A DNA stretch of 64,000 bases from Acetatifactor muris (GCF_024623325.1 NZ_JANJZD010000002.1:186001-250000); one strand, 5' to 3'. Positions 26,075 to 36,203 are shown, counted from the first letter of the stretch. The notes: a model not told the origin generated them from the letters alone. Made by a program: numbers and translations.

Positions 26075-26107
26075 TCAAAATTTTGAACTTCCCGGAGGAA
26101 AACTTAT

Positions 26108-27847
26108 ATGAAAATAAAACTTTTTCTTAAAAACATATGCGGCAGAAAGCTGTATTTTCAGATCGCTTTTGCTATTCTTCTCGCCTTTGGTACGGCCACA
26201 GCCCAGTTTCTGGCGGCTCAGCACCTGGGGAATGTGATCGATGCGGTTGAAAAAGGATACAGGGAGACTATGTATCATGTCCTTTCCATAGCCGCCAGCC
26301 TGACACTTTACATTCCCGGAACGGCCGCACTTACTTTTTTCAGCGGCAAAATTTCAGCAGGATTTTCGCGCAGCGCTCAGCTTAAAATCGGAATGAAAAT
26401 ATGCTCTGCCCAGTATCAGGAACTTGAGCGGATGAATGACGGAGATCTGCTCTCCATGATTGCCAAAGATATAGACAGTATAAGAAGCTGGATTGGACTA
26501 GTGATGAGATCCGGATACCTGCCCGTATGTCTTGGACTTATCCCGGTCTGCCTGTTTCGATGGTGCAACTGGAAATTCTCTCTGCTGGCTTTGTGCATGA
26601 TACCGCTGAACGCGGTTCCCAGCATATTTTTTGCCGGCAGGCTTTCTCCCTTTCACGACAGGGAGAAGAAGGCCTATGCCAGAGTACTTTCTCATTTTAC
26701 CGACTCTCTGCAATTTGCAATGATGATTAAGGCATTCCAGCTGGAACAGACATTTCAGGATGAGCACAAAGCGAAGTTGGACCAACACAGGAATACACTC
26801 AAAAAACGTGTATTGTTCGAGAAACTGACGGAAGAATACGGACGAAGTTATGGCCATATCAGCAGGATATTGCTCTTACTTTTAAGCGCATATTTCATAT
26901 TCCGCGGCGAGATGACATTGGGGCGATTGACCAGCGTTATCCTGTGTGCGGACTTTATTGGGGAGGGACTGAAAATTCTCGGGAATATTCCCCTTCTCCT
27001 GCCGCCGGCCAAAGCAGCCGTAAATCGTATGCAAACGCTCCTGGAACTGCCGGATGAGAGCCTGTCAGAAAATAAGACAGCAGCGACAGACACCCGAAAC
27101 GGAATCCCGGTTTATGAAGTACACGGACTTTCGTTTTCCTATGGAGATGTAGCCATATTACAGAATATCCATTTCAGAGTCTATCCCGGGGAGAAAATTG
27201 CCGTTGTAGGTCTAAGCGGCTGCGGTAAAACCACATTGTTCAAACTGCTCGGCAGACTGTATACGCCGGAGAAAAATCAGATTTACTTCAAAGGAATGGA
27301 TATTTCCGCCCTTACTCCCGAATACATGAGAGCTCATATTACAGTAACGACACAGGAGGCTTTTCTCTTTCAGGCAACCTTTATGGACAATGTTAAGGTG
27401 GCGAAAGCAGACGGAAGCGAAGAAGAGATAATCGCCGCCTGTAAAAATGCCCGTCTGGATTCTTTTATTCAGACACTCCCTGAAGCATATGATACGGAAG
27501 TGAATACTACCGTTCAGTCTATATCAAATGGTCAGATGCAGCGCATCAATCTGGCCAGGGCCTTTTTAAGAGATACCGATGTCTTTTTACTTGATGAGCC
27601 GGTATCGGCATTAGATTCTGTCACAGCCGGAGCCATCTGGAATTACCTGTTCTCGGAATGCACGGATAAAACACTGTTAATTATCCTGCATGATCTGGAG
27701 GAAGTCTGCCGTTTTCATAAAGTTCTTGTGCTGGATCAGGGAAAAGTGGCAGCCTTCGGAACCCATAAAGAACTGATACAGAGCTGTGAACTGTATAAAA
27801 ACCTTTATAAAGAGAAAATGAAAAATAGAAGAAAGGCGGAAGCATGA
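26108..27847 (+). CDS. ABC exporter half-transporter with degenerate signature motif
   Basis: A 579-residue fused membrane and ATPase subunit: six membrane helices to about residue 310, then Walker A GLSGCGKTT, Walker B FLLDEPVSALD and H-loop ILHD. The signature reads SISNGQMQR instead of LSGGQ, so one ATP site of the dimer should be degenerate. CCCGGAGGAAAA precedes the ATG. One base separates its stop from the next half-transporter. It is controlled by the TetR regulator through the operator at 26054. Confidence 0.9.
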   Translation: MKIKLFLKNICGRKLYFQIAFAILLAFGTATAQFLAAQHLGNVIDAVEKGYRETMYHVLSIAASLTLYIPGTAALTFFSGKISAGFSRSAQLKIGMKICSAQYQELERMNDGDLLSMIAKDIDSIRSWIGLVMRSGYLPVCLGLIPVCLFRWCNWKFSLLALCMIPLNAVPSIFFAGRLSPFHDREKKAYARVLSHFTDSLQFAMMIKAFQLEQTFQDEHKAKLDQHRNTLKKRVLFEKLTEEYGRSYGHISRILLLLLSAYFIFRGEMTLGRLTSVILCADFIGEGLKILGNIPLLLPPAKAAVNRMQTLLELPDESLSENKTAATDTRNGIPVYEVHGLSFSYGDVAILQNIHFRVYPGEKIAVVGLSGCGKTTLFKLLGRLYTPEKNQIYFKGMDISALTPEYMRAHITVTTQEAFLFQATFMDNVKVAKADGSEEEIIAACKNARLDSFIQTLPEAYDTEVNTTVQSISNGQMQRINLARAFLRDTDVFLLDEPVSALDSVTAGAIWNYLFSECTDKTLLIILHDLEEVCRFHKVLVLDQGKVAAFGTHKELIQSCELYKNLYKEKMKNRRKAEA

Positions 27848-27848
27848 T

Positions 27849-29498
27849 ATGAAAGCTTTGTTTTCCATGAAAAGGTACATCAGCAGAAACTGGAAATTAT
27901 GGTGTTGCGGCATTTTTCTTCCCGCATTTTTCAGCACTGCCACCAATATATATTTTGCCGGCAGGCTGCAGAATTACGTTATGATGCTGACGCAGCCCCG
28001 CACGTCATTTCAGGATATTGTCAGAATACTCTTACTTTCCCTGCCAGTTCTGCTGCTGCTTTCGTGGATAGACAACGCAGGATTATGTGTCTTTTCCCTG
28101 TTTCTGGCTTCTACGGAAAATGACTTGAGAAATGACTTTTACAAAAGTCTGGTGCAGGCACCGCTGAAAAATCTGCAGAAGTTCAGTCAGGGCCAACTGC
28201 TTACACGGTACAATACAGATATCGAGCAGAGCGCTCAGATTGTTTCCTATGACATTTTCGGAGTAATTTATCCTCTGGTTGTTGGAACAGGATATACAGC
28301 TGCCGTTTTGCTGGCTGATCTCCGGATCGGGTTCCTTATGTTCCTGCTGGGCGCTGTCGTTATCCTGTTGAATTTTCTGTTTATGCGCAGAATCAAACGA
28401 ATACGGCTGGAAATTCTGCAGGCAAAGGAAAGCTGTACATCCAATTGCAGTGACGCCATAAAAGGGAAAATGAGTATCCGGCAATATTCTGCCCAGAACA
28501 GAATGTATAATAAAATAGAAGAAGCGGCAGAACAGCTTTATAGAAAAGAATACAGCGCGGTGCGGTTAGAAACATGGAAATTGCTGACCTCTGACGCAGC
28601 AGCGAATGTCTGTATTTATTTGCTGACGCCCCTGGCCTGTGTAATGGCATCCCGTGGATATCTTTCTGTGGCTGTGGTCTTGTTTATTCACCAGTTATGT
28701 CGCTGTTTTATTATGTATACACAGAACTTTGCCGTGGCATTTATACGTTATGGTGAACATTCCCTGTCTCTGGAGCGCATCTGTCCGATTATGTCTCTGA
28801 AAAGTGAGCTCACAGAGAGGGATGATAACAAATGTGAAAAAGTTCCTGAAAATTTTGATGTGACATTTGAAAACGTCTGTGCAGCATACGGGAGTCATCA
28901 GGTTCTGAATCATGTATCATTTACCGTCTCCCCGGGAGAATGCATCGGCATTATCGGCGAGAGCGGCAGCGGAAAATCCACCCTGATCAAGGCTCTGATG
29001 CAACTGACCGATTATCAGGGCAATATTCTCATCGGCGGTGAAAACTGTAAGAACATTTCTCTGCATTTGTTGCGGAAATATATCTCCTGTTCACCGGAGC
29101 ATAACGATATCTTTTCCACTACCGTATATGACAATATAAGATATGGAAATTTAAATGCCACGGAATCAGAAATATACAGCGCCGCAGAAATGGCCGGACT
29201 TCCGGCATACCGGGAAGATTTTTTCAGGAGGAATATCGGTGAAAATGGAGATCAGTTATCAGGCGGGCAAAGGCAAAGGGTCTCCCTTGCCCGCGCATTG
29301 CTCCGAGACGTTCCTGTATATATCTTTGACGAGCCCACAGCCGCTTTGGATGCCGACTCGGAATCCAAAATCCTGAATACAATTTCCAAGTTGAAGCAGG
29401 AGGGAAAATGTATTCTGCTGATTACTCATAAAGCTTCCACCTTACATATTACAGACAGAATACTACGCGTCGAAGATGGGAATGTTTGTCAGCTATAA
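27849..29498 (+). CDS. ABC exporter half-transporter, canonical partner
   Basis: A 549-residue fused subunit with six membrane helices and an ATPase domain with Walker A GESGSGKST, canonical signature LSGGQRQR, Walker B YIFDEPTAALD and H-loop ITHK. Together with the preceding subunit (degenerate SNGQ) it fits an asymmetric heterodimeric exporter of the BmrCD/TM287-288 kind, with one consensus and one non-consensus ATP site. Drug or peptide export is likely but not shown by sequence. Confidence 0.9.
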   Translation: MKALFSMKRYISRNWKLWCCGIFLPAFFSTATNIYFAGRLQNYVMMLTQPRTSFQDIVRILLLSLPVLLLLSWIDNAGLCVFSLFLASTENDLRNDFYKSLVQAPLKNLQKFSQGQLLTRYNTDIEQSAQIVSYDIFGVIYPLVVGTGYTAAVLLADLRIGFLMFLLGAVVILLNFLFMRRIKRIRLEILQAKESCTSNCSDAIKGKMSIRQYSAQNRMYNKIEEAAEQLYRKEYSAVRLETWKLLTSDAAANVCIYLLTPLACVMASRGYLSVAVVLFIHQLCRCFIMYTQNFAVAFIRYGEHSLSLERICPIMSLKSELTERDDNKCEKVPENFDVTFENVCAAYGSHQVLNHVSFTVSPGECIGIIGESGSGKSTLIKALMQLTDYQGNILIGGENCKNISLHLLRKYISCSPEHNDIFSTTVYDNIRYGNLNATESEIYSAAEMAGLPAYREDFFRRNIGENGDQLSGGQRQRVSLARALLRDVPVYIFDEPTAALDADSESKILNTISKLKQEGKCILLITHKASTLHITDRILRVEDGNVCQL

Positions 29499-29507
29499 AC
29501 GCCTCCT

Positions 29508-31727
29508 TTACTCAGCCCCGGCCTTCACAGCCTCGGTCCGATAGATGAATTTCACTTTTCCTTCCATATCGTCCCCGATTCCCGCAAAGGACTGGTATGC
29601 TTTTGCCGCGTCTGTCGTCGCCCGCAGTCTTTCCACCAGGCCGTCCAGATCTCCGTCCACAGCTTTCACCAGCTTCTGAATTCCCTCCTCATCGAATTCC
29701 TGAAGGCCGTCTCTCAGCTGCTGTGCGCCGTCTCTGAGCTTTGTAATGCCGTCTGTAAGGGCGGGAGTGGAATTTTTCATAGTCTGAATCCCTTCGCAGA
29801 GTTGGGAGGTACCGGATGAAAGCTTTCCTGCGCCGTCTCTCAACTCTCCCGTGCCTGCTGCCAGTTCTCCCGCGCCTGCCGCGGCCTCGGCCACCCCTGC
29901 CGTATAAGTCTGAAGTCCCCTGTAAAATACGTTATAGCTGTCCAGCGAAGTCTTCAGCGCAATTACTGATTTTGCTCCTGCAGATGCTGCGTTCAGCTTA
30001 TCCTGCACTGTGCTCCCTGCCATTTCCTCCGCGATTTTCTTCTGCATCTCCAGTTCTACATTATCGGCAATCTGACTTTTGACTTCCTCGCTTCCCATCA
30101 TGGCGGATATATTGGCTTCCACCTGTGCTTTCCCCTCGCCCTCCAGCATCTGCTTTTCTATCATGGCTGATATCTGTCCTTTGACCGCATCCGATCCCAT
30201 CTGTGTCTCTATGGCCGTTTTTACCTGTTCCTGCATTTCCGCCGTAATGCTCCCTGCGGCCACTGCCCTGTCATAGTCTTCTTTCGTCATGGCCCCGCCG
30301 GTAGCTGTTTTGATGACCTCCGCGGCAACCTTGTCCCGGACGCCCTGCGTTACCTTTTCCGTCACGCCTTCCAGAACGGCTGCAGTCACTTTTTCCGTTA
30401 CCATCTCCTTCACTGCCGATGTGACTGCCGCTTCAAACTGAGCCCGATTCTTTTCCACTTCCGCCGTAACCATTGCCAATGCCTGCTGATAGACTGCGTC
30501 TCCGTCCAGCGATGCAATGGCAGCGTTCAGCACATCCCCATAATTGTCAATGGTCATGGCAGGAACATCCAGACCTGCCCCTGTCAGCTGCGTCCGGGCA
30601 GTGGAAAGTAAAGTCTCAAATACCTGTTTCGCTCCGCCGTTCAATTCCCCATTGTTCGCCGTCAAAGTGTTCAGCCCGCTCTGCAGTCTGGCCGCGCCGT
30701 CCTGCAGTTTTGCGGCGCCTTCTTCCAGAGCCCCCGCGCCGGTCCGTAAGTCTCCTGCTCCCGCCGCCAGTTTATCCACACCTTTTATCAGTTCATCCGA
30801 TTTATCAAGCAGGGTACAGAGTCCCTCATATAGCTGAGAAGAACCATCCTCCAGCTGCTCCATGGCCTCTGTCAGCTGTTCCAGAGCCTCCCCCAGCTCC
30901 CCTGTCATGTCCTTATCCTCCATATCGATTCCGCCGAACACCTGGCTGGAAGCCACCGTGACTGTCATTCCGAGTTCGAAATTCGTTACATCCGCCGTAA
31001 TTTCCACATAATCCGGTATCTCCAGTTTCTCTCTGTCAACCGCCAGATTCTCCTGCAGACCGGGAAATGCGATTCCCACAACGGCGGTCCTGTCCCCATC
31101 GTTCACCAGTCTGCCGTTGGTCACTTCCACATTGCGGAAACTTTCCGTGTCCAGCATCATCCCCGTCATCACAGCAAAAGGGACATAGATTTTCGTCCTG
31201 ACACCGTCGATCTGTGCATAGTCAGACTGCCTGTTTTCATAGTCAAAGCGGATTGTCACTTTGCCGCTTTTTCCCGCCAGTGCTTCCGGGGAGATTTCCT
31301 TCCCGTCCAGCGTATAAGTGACAGATATCCCCACCGGCAATTCCTTTTCGATATTTCCCTGATAATATATATCTCTGCCTTCTGCATCCCAGACCTGAGT
31401 CTGGTCCCCGCCTGACGTAAAGGTTTCATCGCCTTTCACATTTTCCACATTGACCAGTTCCGATCTGTCCTTTATGGTATCCGCACCGGCCGCATTTTTC
31501 AGCCAGTCACTTACGATAATCTTCTCCGGGCTTCCGTCTGCACCGGCCAGGATATAGACCGTTTCCTCCTTGGATATCGTCTCTTCCGTCTTCCCCGCAC
31601 CTTCCGTCAGCATTGTCGGCGCCTGACCTTTTTCTGCCGCCAGGGCCTGAATACTCTGTGCTGCTCCACCGAATGCCACAGCGGTACATATTGTCAATAC
31701 AATTATTTTCTCCGTTTTCCTTTTCAT
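29508..31727 (-). CDS. Secreted coiled-coil protein partnered with an MMPL exporter
   Basis: A 739-residue protein with a Sec signal peptide (KRKTEKIIVLTICTAVAFGGAAQSIQALA) and no later clear membrane helix. The middle has heptad-like repeats such as LAAGAGDLRTGAGALEEGAAKLQDGAARL, recurring near the C-terminus (AGAGELAAGTGELRDGAGKL). These resemble the YhgE/Pip-type repeat region. A helical segment rich in repeated MxxEMxxQV stretches lies between. It overlaps the MMPL gene by 4 bp, suggesting an extracytoplasmic adaptor for that exporter. This is inference from linkage and architecture. Confidence 0.8.
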   Translation of the reverse strand: MKRKTEKIIVLTICTAVAFGGAAQSIQALAAEKGQAPTMLTEGAGKTEETISKEETVYILAGADGSPEKIIVSDWLKNAAGADTIKDRSELVNVENVKGDETFTSGGDQTQVWDAEGRDIYYQGNIEKELPVGISVTYTLDGKEISPEALAGKSGKVTIRFDYENRQSDYAQIDGVRTKIYVPFAVMTGMMLDTESFRNVEVTNGRLVNDGDRTAVVGIAFPGLQENLAVDREKLEIPDYVEITADVTNFELGMTVTVASSQVFGGIDMEDKDMTGELGEALEQLTEAMEQLEDGSSQLYEGLCTLLDKSDELIKGVDKLAAGAGDLRTGAGALEEGAAKLQDGAARLQSGLNTLTANNGELNGGAKQVFETLLSTARTQLTGAGLDVPAMTIDNYGDVLNAAIASLDGDAVYQQALAMVTAEVEKNRAQFEAAVTSAVKEMVTEKVTAAVLEGVTEKVTQGVRDKVAAEVIKTATGGAMTKEDYDRAVAAGSITAEMQEQVKTAIETQMGSDAVKGQISAMIEKQMLEGEGKAQVEANISAMMGSEEVKSQIADNVELEMQKKIAEEMAGSTVQDKLNAASAGAKSVIALKTSLDSYNVFYRGLQTYTAGVAEAAAGAGELAAGTGELRDGAGKLSSGTSQLCEGIQTMKNSTPALTDGITKLRDGAQQLRDGLQEFDEEGIQKLVKAVDGDLDGLVERLRATTDAAKAYQSFAGIGDDMEGKVKFIYRTEAVKAGAE

Positions 31728-33838
31728 GACACAGTTACCTCCATTATTTTCTTATTCATCTTTCCAGTGCCTTTCATTCCCATGGTCGTTACGCAGATCA
31801 GTCCGTCGCAGAGTACAAGCAGCGCCGGCAGAATGAAGATTACCGACAGCATACTGACCACAGCGCCCCGGGCCATCAGCATACACATGGAACTGATAAT
31901 ATCAATATTAGAATAAAGCGCCACACCGAAAGTTGCTGCAAATAGTCCCATCCCGGATACAAGGATGGAAGGAATGGAAGCGCTGAGTGCGGTTCCCACA
32001 GCCTTTTTCCTGTCAATGCCGTGAATGCGTTCCGCCTTGTACCTTGTCGTCATCAGAATCGCATAGTCAACCGTGGCACCCAGCTGAATCGTACTGATAC
32101 AGATAGGTGCAATAAAGGGCAGACTCTGTCCCAGATAATGCGGCAGGCCCAGGTTGATAAATATAGCCAGCTCAATCACTGATATCAGAATAAACGGCAG
32201 GGAAATGCTTTTTTCCACCAGGGCAATGATAATGAAAATTGCCAGAACAGACACCGTATTGACCACCCTGAAATCATGATCTGTGGTTTCAATCATATCC
32301 TTCATACAGGGCGCTTCCCCGATGAGCATACCGCCTTTGTCATATTTCTTCAGAATATGGTTCAACTCATTAATCTGTCCGTTTACTTCGTCACCGGCAA
32401 CTTTGTATTCGGAATTAATCAACATCAGTTCCCATTTATCGCTCTTTAAGATCTCCGTGACAGATTCCGGCAGAAATTCCTCCGGAAGACGGGACCCCAC
32501 GAGAGATTCCAGACCCAGGATATACTTTACACCGTCAACATCTTCCATTTCCCTGATCATACTTCGAATCTGTTTCGGAGAAACGTTTGTGTCAACCAGC
32601 AGCATATGTGTAGATGCAATATCAAATTCCTCCTTTAATTTGGAATTCGCAATGACATACTCCATGTCCTTTGGCAGACACTCTCCCATGTCATAGTAGA
32701 CCTCACTGTTTGTTCTGCTATATCCATAATAGGCTGGTGCGACCAGCAGAATAAATATCACAAGAAACACCGGAAAAACATTTACCGTACCCTGCGCAAA
32801 CTTTCCCATATCCGGAATCAGTGCTTTATGTCTGGTCTTCTGCAGCGGTTTATCCAACACCAGAATCAATGCCGGCAATACGGTAACGCAGCCCAGGACC
32901 CCCAGCAGCACTCCTTTTGCCATGACAATCCCCAGATCCCTGCCCATGGTAAAGGACATGAAACACAGTGCGATAAATCCGGCGACTGTAGTGACAGAAC
33001 TTCCGATGACGCTGGTCAGTGTCTCTCCAATGGCCGCTTCCATAGCCGCTTTGGTGTCATTGTTCTTCTCCCTCTGCTCGTTGTAACTGTGCCACAGGAA
33101 AATGGAGTAATCCATAGTGACTGCCAGCTGCAACACTGCGGACAGCGCCTTCGTAATATAGGAAATCTCACCTAAGAATAAGTTGGAACCCAGGTTCAGC
33201 AGAATCATAATGCCGATAGAGGCCAGAAACACAAAGGGCACCAGCCAGCTGTCCAGCAGCACCAGCATCGCAGCACAGGCCAAAGCCACAGCAATGCCCA
33301 CATAAATCGGCTCTTCTTTCTCGCAAAGGTCCTTCAAATCTGTCACCAGTGCCGACATGCCGGACACATAACACTGCTTTCCGCAGATTGCCCGAATATC
33401 CCGAATGGCATCCATGGTGATATCCGCAGACGTGGAGCTGTCAAAGAATACAGCCATCATGGTAGAGTGCTCCGTGTTGAATTCACGGTAGATTTTATCC
33501 GGCAGCAACTCCACAGGTACCGAGATATCCATCAGAGTGTCATACCATACCACAGTCTCCACATGTTCCACCTGTTCAATCTGTCTTTTGAGCTCTGCCA
33601 CATCCTTTTCCAGCATATCCTCTATGATAAGGAAGGAAAACGCTCCTTTTCCGAACTCCTCCATCAGTTCGTTCTGTCCGATTACTGTGTCCATATCTTC
33701 CGGCAGATAATCCAACATGTCATAATTAATTCTTGTGCCTGCCATTCCCAGCACTGCCGGCACTGCCAGAATAAGTGCCAGAACGAGAATTCCAATGCGG
33801 TATTTTACCACTGTTTTTGAGAAATGCATTTTTATCAA
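31724..33838 (-). CDS. MMPL/RND-family exporter
   Basis: A 704-residue membrane protein with two matching halves: one helix, a large extracytoplasmic loop, then five helices. Characteristic stretches include NYDMLDYLPEDMDTVIGQ in loop 1, and QLAVTMDYSIFLWHSY and QLGATVDYAILMTTRY in helix 4 of each half (the DY pair of the proton relay in MMPL proteins). It probably uses the proton gradient to export lipids or hydrophobic compounds. It sits between a TetR regulator upstream and a coupled secreted partner downstream. Confidence 0.92.
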   Translation of the reverse strand: MIKMHFSKTVVKYRIGILVLALILAVPAVLGMAGTRINYDMLDYLPEDMDTVIGQNELMEEFGKGAFSFLIIEDMLEKDVAELKRQIEQVEHVETVVWYDTLMDISVPVELLPDKIYREFNTEHSTMMAVFFDSSTSADITMDAIRDIRAICGKQCYVSGMSALVTDLKDLCEKEEPIYVGIAVALACAAMLVLLDSWLVPFVFLASIGIMILLNLGSNLFLGEISYITKALSAVLQLAVTMDYSIFLWHSYNEQREKNNDTKAAMEAAIGETLTSVIGSSVTTVAGFIALCFMSFTMGRDLGIVMAKGVLLGVLGCVTVLPALILVLDKPLQKTRHKALIPDMGKFAQGTVNVFPVFLVIFILLVAPAYYGYSRTNSEVYYDMGECLPKDMEYVIANSKLKEEFDIASTHMLLVDTNVSPKQIRSMIREMEDVDGVKYILGLESLVGSRLPEEFLPESVTEILKSDKWELMLINSEYKVAGDEVNGQINELNHILKKYDKGGMLIGEAPCMKDMIETTDHDFRVVNTVSVLAIFIIIALVEKSISLPFILISVIELAIFINLGLPHYLGQSLPFIAPICISTIQLGATVDYAILMTTRYKAERIHGIDRKKAVGTALSASIPSILVSGMGLFAATFGVALYSNIDIISSMCMLMARGAVVSMLSVIFILPALLVLCDGLICVTTMGMKGTGKMNKKIMEVTVS

Positions 33839-33983
33839 TCCTTTCTTATAAGCTGATTTACAGTCGCTGCTTCGTTCCGCCGCTTCATGATGTCAGTATA
33901 GCAAAGGTCTCTCCCTCAGAAAATTGTCATTATCCGCCTCATGCCCAAAATTAAAACACACATGAAAAAAAGCCCAAAAAACA

Positions 33984-34028
33984 GACACCGGACGAAAAAT
34001 GTCTAAAAGACAAATTTCGTCCGGTGTC
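33984..34028 (-). terminator. Strong terminator after the TetR-type gene
   Basis: GACACCGGACGAAA (33984-33997) pairs perfectly with TTTCGTCCGGTGTC (34015-34028); inside, TGTCT pairs with AGACA. On the minus strand it is followed by TGTTTTTTGGGCTTTTTTT, so it should end the regulator transcript before the MMPL operon. Because it is so symmetrical it could also serve as an operator. Confidence 0.75.
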
Positions 34029-34054
34029 CGGTACTGCCCTGCTTTCCTTCCTGT

Positions 34055-34612
34055 TCAGGATTCCTGACTGCGTTCAATCATTTTGTCCAGCAGTCCCTTC
34101 CTCAGTTCGCAGAGGCGTTTCACCCGCCGGGGCATATCGCTGTTCATTCCGTCATTCATCCACTCAATCACCATACCAAAGCACTCGCATTTATAGAACT
34201 GGATAATCACATCCTTATCTGAATCAGTGATATCCTTGCCGGCAAAAGCCACTTCCCCGTATACGGAAACCACATGTCGGCAGACCTTCCACAGATACTG
34301 TTCATAGATAGCCCGATTGGTGGAATTATAAATATGAAGAACCGCACGGCGATTTTCTCTGGCAAATGCAAGAGCTGCCATCAGACAGGTCTCGATGGAA
34401 TCAATAGATGGATATTGTGCAATAATCCTGTCTGCCTCCTCCGTCACAATCTCCTCCACCAGGGTGGGAATATCCTGAAAATGATAATAAAACGAGTTTC
34501 TGTTCACACCGCATTCTTCCACAATATCCTTCACGGTAATCTGACTCAGAGGCTTCTCATTGAGAAGTCTGATAAATGTCGCCTTGATGGCCATTTTTGT
34601 AAAATTCGGCAT
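34055..34612 (-). CDS. TetR-family regulator
   Basis: A 185-residue regulator. The N-terminal helix-turn-helix is IKATFIRLLNEKPLSQITVKDIVEECGVNRNSFYYHFQDIPTLVEEI, the DhaS-like TetR subtype. The C-terminal domain has the arrangement of TetR proteins carrying a YxxRExFRxxF-less helical core. It lies directly upstream of the MMPL genes in the same direction and probably represses them. Confidence 0.9.
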   Translation of the reverse strand: MPNFTKMAIKATFIRLLNEKPLSQITVKDIVEECGVNRNSFYYHFQDIPTLVEEIVTEEADRIIAQYPSIDSIETCLMAALAFARENRRAVLHIYNSTNRAIYEQYLWKVCRHVVSVYGEVAFAGKDITDSDKDVIIQFYKCECFGMVIEWMNDGMNSDMPRRVKRLCELRKGLLDKMIERSQES

Positions 34613-34647
34613 CTCTTACATCTCCAGTGATAAGTTTCTCTTCCAAA

Positions 34648-34676
34648 ATTGTAACGTAACGACTCCGAATTTTCAA
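34648..34676 (-). promoter_or_regulatory. Promoter of the TetR-type gene
   Basis: On the minus strand TTGAAA (34676-34671) and TACAAT (34653-34648) are spaced 17 bp. GTTACGTTAC overlaps the spacer and -10 edge and is a short direct repeat that could be part of an autoregulatory site. Confidence 0.55.
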
Positions 34677-34698
34677 TATAAACAGAATAAAATCTTAT

Positions 34699-35352
34699 CT
34701 AAAACTCCTTCTTATTCATAATTCCAATACTGATTCTGCAGGATACTCCCAATAAGGCAATGCCGGCTGCCAGAGATGCTCCCGCCGCCAGCTCCGGCCT
34801 CTCCTCAATTTTGCCAAACCAGGCCATCAGAGCAGGATATATGGATTTTCCCGTTTTCGCCACCAGCATTCCAACTACAAAAAGCAGGCATGAAATTACG
34901 ACAATCATTATTCTTGCCTTTTCCGCGCCGAATTTCAATTCGATGGGAAGGAGAAAGGCCAGAACAAATACCGGCATCAGAAGCGCCACAAAGGCATTCA
35001 TCATTATTTCTTCAGAAAATGGAACATTTTTCAACGCATTTACCGTATAAGCCAAAGCCACGCCGAACAGCCACAGGGCACTTCCGCCCAAAAGGCCGAA
35101 CACATACTTTTCCATCACATATCCCGCTCTGGTAATTGGAAGAGAAAACAAAAAGGCATTTCCATTGTCAGCTCCGTCATAACTGAGTGTATTCATGGTA
35201 TACAGGACACCGATAAAGGTCAGGTAGGTAATCACAAATCCGGGATCTCCCTCGCCTATAACCACTATGACCGCTATTATTCCAACCATAAGCAGGGTAT
35301 TCTTCTGCATCATCGTCAGTCTCAAATCTTTCATTAATAATCCCGCCATCAT
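34699..35352 (-). CDS. ABC-2 transporter permease
   Basis: A 217-residue protein with about six membrane helices and the start MAGLLMKDLRLTMMQKNTLLMVG, typical of small ABC-2 permeases encoded beside YtrA-type regulators. TLSYDGADNGNAFLFSLPITRAGYVMEKYVFG is the conserved cytoplasmic loop of this group. The start overlaps the end of the ATPase gene by 4 bp. Export of an antimicrobial or self-protection is common for this arrangement; the substrate is not identifiable. Confidence 0.88.
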   Translation of the reverse strand: MMAGLLMKDLRLTMMQKNTLLMVGIIAVIVVIGEGDPGFVITYLTFIGVLYTMNTLSYDGADNGNAFLFSLPITRAGYVMEKYVFGLLGGSALWLFGVALAYTVNALKNVPFSEEIMMNAFVALLMPVFVLAFLLPIELKFGAEKARIMIVVISCLLFVVGMLVAKTGKSIYPALMAWFGKIEERPELAAGASLAAGIALLGVSCRISIGIMNKKEF

Positions 35353-36203
35353 GCAACCCCCTTTATCATCATCATTATCACTTCGTCAACAGTTCCCTTC
35401 TCTATGGCAACCCCCGGATAATTCTCCCGGTAAAACTGTACCTGGTTGGTCAGACAGCTATATCCGAATGTTTCCTTTTTATAGCGCAGAATATATTGTT
35501 TCTCCATATCGGCATATTGCTTCTCGCTCACTTTGAGCAGCCCATAATCGCTCAGCAGTACATCTGTATCCTCATGCATGATAATCCTGCCTTCGTGTAT
35601 CATGTACAGGTCATCGCACAGAGTCTCCAGATCGCTGGAAATGTGAGAGCTGATCAGAATCGCCCGCTCTTCTTCCTTTTCCATGAACTCCCGCAGCAGC
35701 TCCAGCACTTCATCTCTTGCCACCACGTCCAGTCCTGCAGTGGGCTCATCCAGAATCAACAGCCTGGCATCGTGGGAAACTGCCGTAATCACCTTCAGCT
35801 TTGCTTTCATTCCCGTGGAAAATTCTTTGATTTTCCTGTTCTCCGGCAGTTTGTGTCTCTTCACCTGTTCCAGAAAAAATGCTTTGTCGAATTTACCATA
35901 AAGGTGCTTCAATATCTGCACAATGTCTTTAACAGTCAGATAGCCGCTGAATCCGGAATCCGCCAGCACCACCCCCAGTTCCTGTCTGTCCTTCACATCA
36001 AATTCCCGGGGGTTCTTCCCCAGAACCCGCACCGTTCCGCTCTCTGCGGAAATCAGCCCCAGCGCTGCCTTAAATGTGGTACTTTTCCCGGAGCCATTCT
36101 GTCCCACCAGCCCCGTTACACAGCCCGGTCGGATTTCCAGGGAACAGTCCAATGAAAATGTTCCGTAAGTTTTCCTCAAATGTTCCATTTTCAGCATAGT
36201 CAT
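35349..36203 (-). CDS. ABC transporter ATP-binding protein
   Basis: A 284-residue ATPase with Walker A GQNGSGKST, signature FSTGMKAKL (the STGM form common in ABC-2 exporters), Walker B LILDEPTAGLD and H-loop SSH. A C-terminal extension of about 70 residues follows. It overlaps the GntR-type gene upstream and the permease downstream by 4 bp each, giving a tight three-gene operon. Confidence 0.92.
   Translation of the reverse strand: MTMLKMEHLRKTYGTFSLDCSLEIRPGCVTGLVGQNGSGKSTTFKAALGLISAESGTVRVLGKNPREFDVKDRQELGVVLADSGFSGYLTVKDIVQILKHLYGKFDKAFFLEQVKRHKLPENRKIKEFSTGMKAKLKVITAVSHDARLLILDEPTAGLDVVARDEVLELLREFMEKEEERAILISSHISSDLETLCDDLYMIHEGRIIMHEDTDVLLSDYGLLKVSEKQYADMEKQYILRYKKETFGYSCLTNQVQFYRENYPGVAIEKGTVDEVIMMMIKGVA

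Noticed and set aside
33984..34028. TetR operator
   Set aside because: Very symmetrical, but it lies after the TetR-type gene and is followed by two T runs on that strand, so a terminator is the simpler reading.
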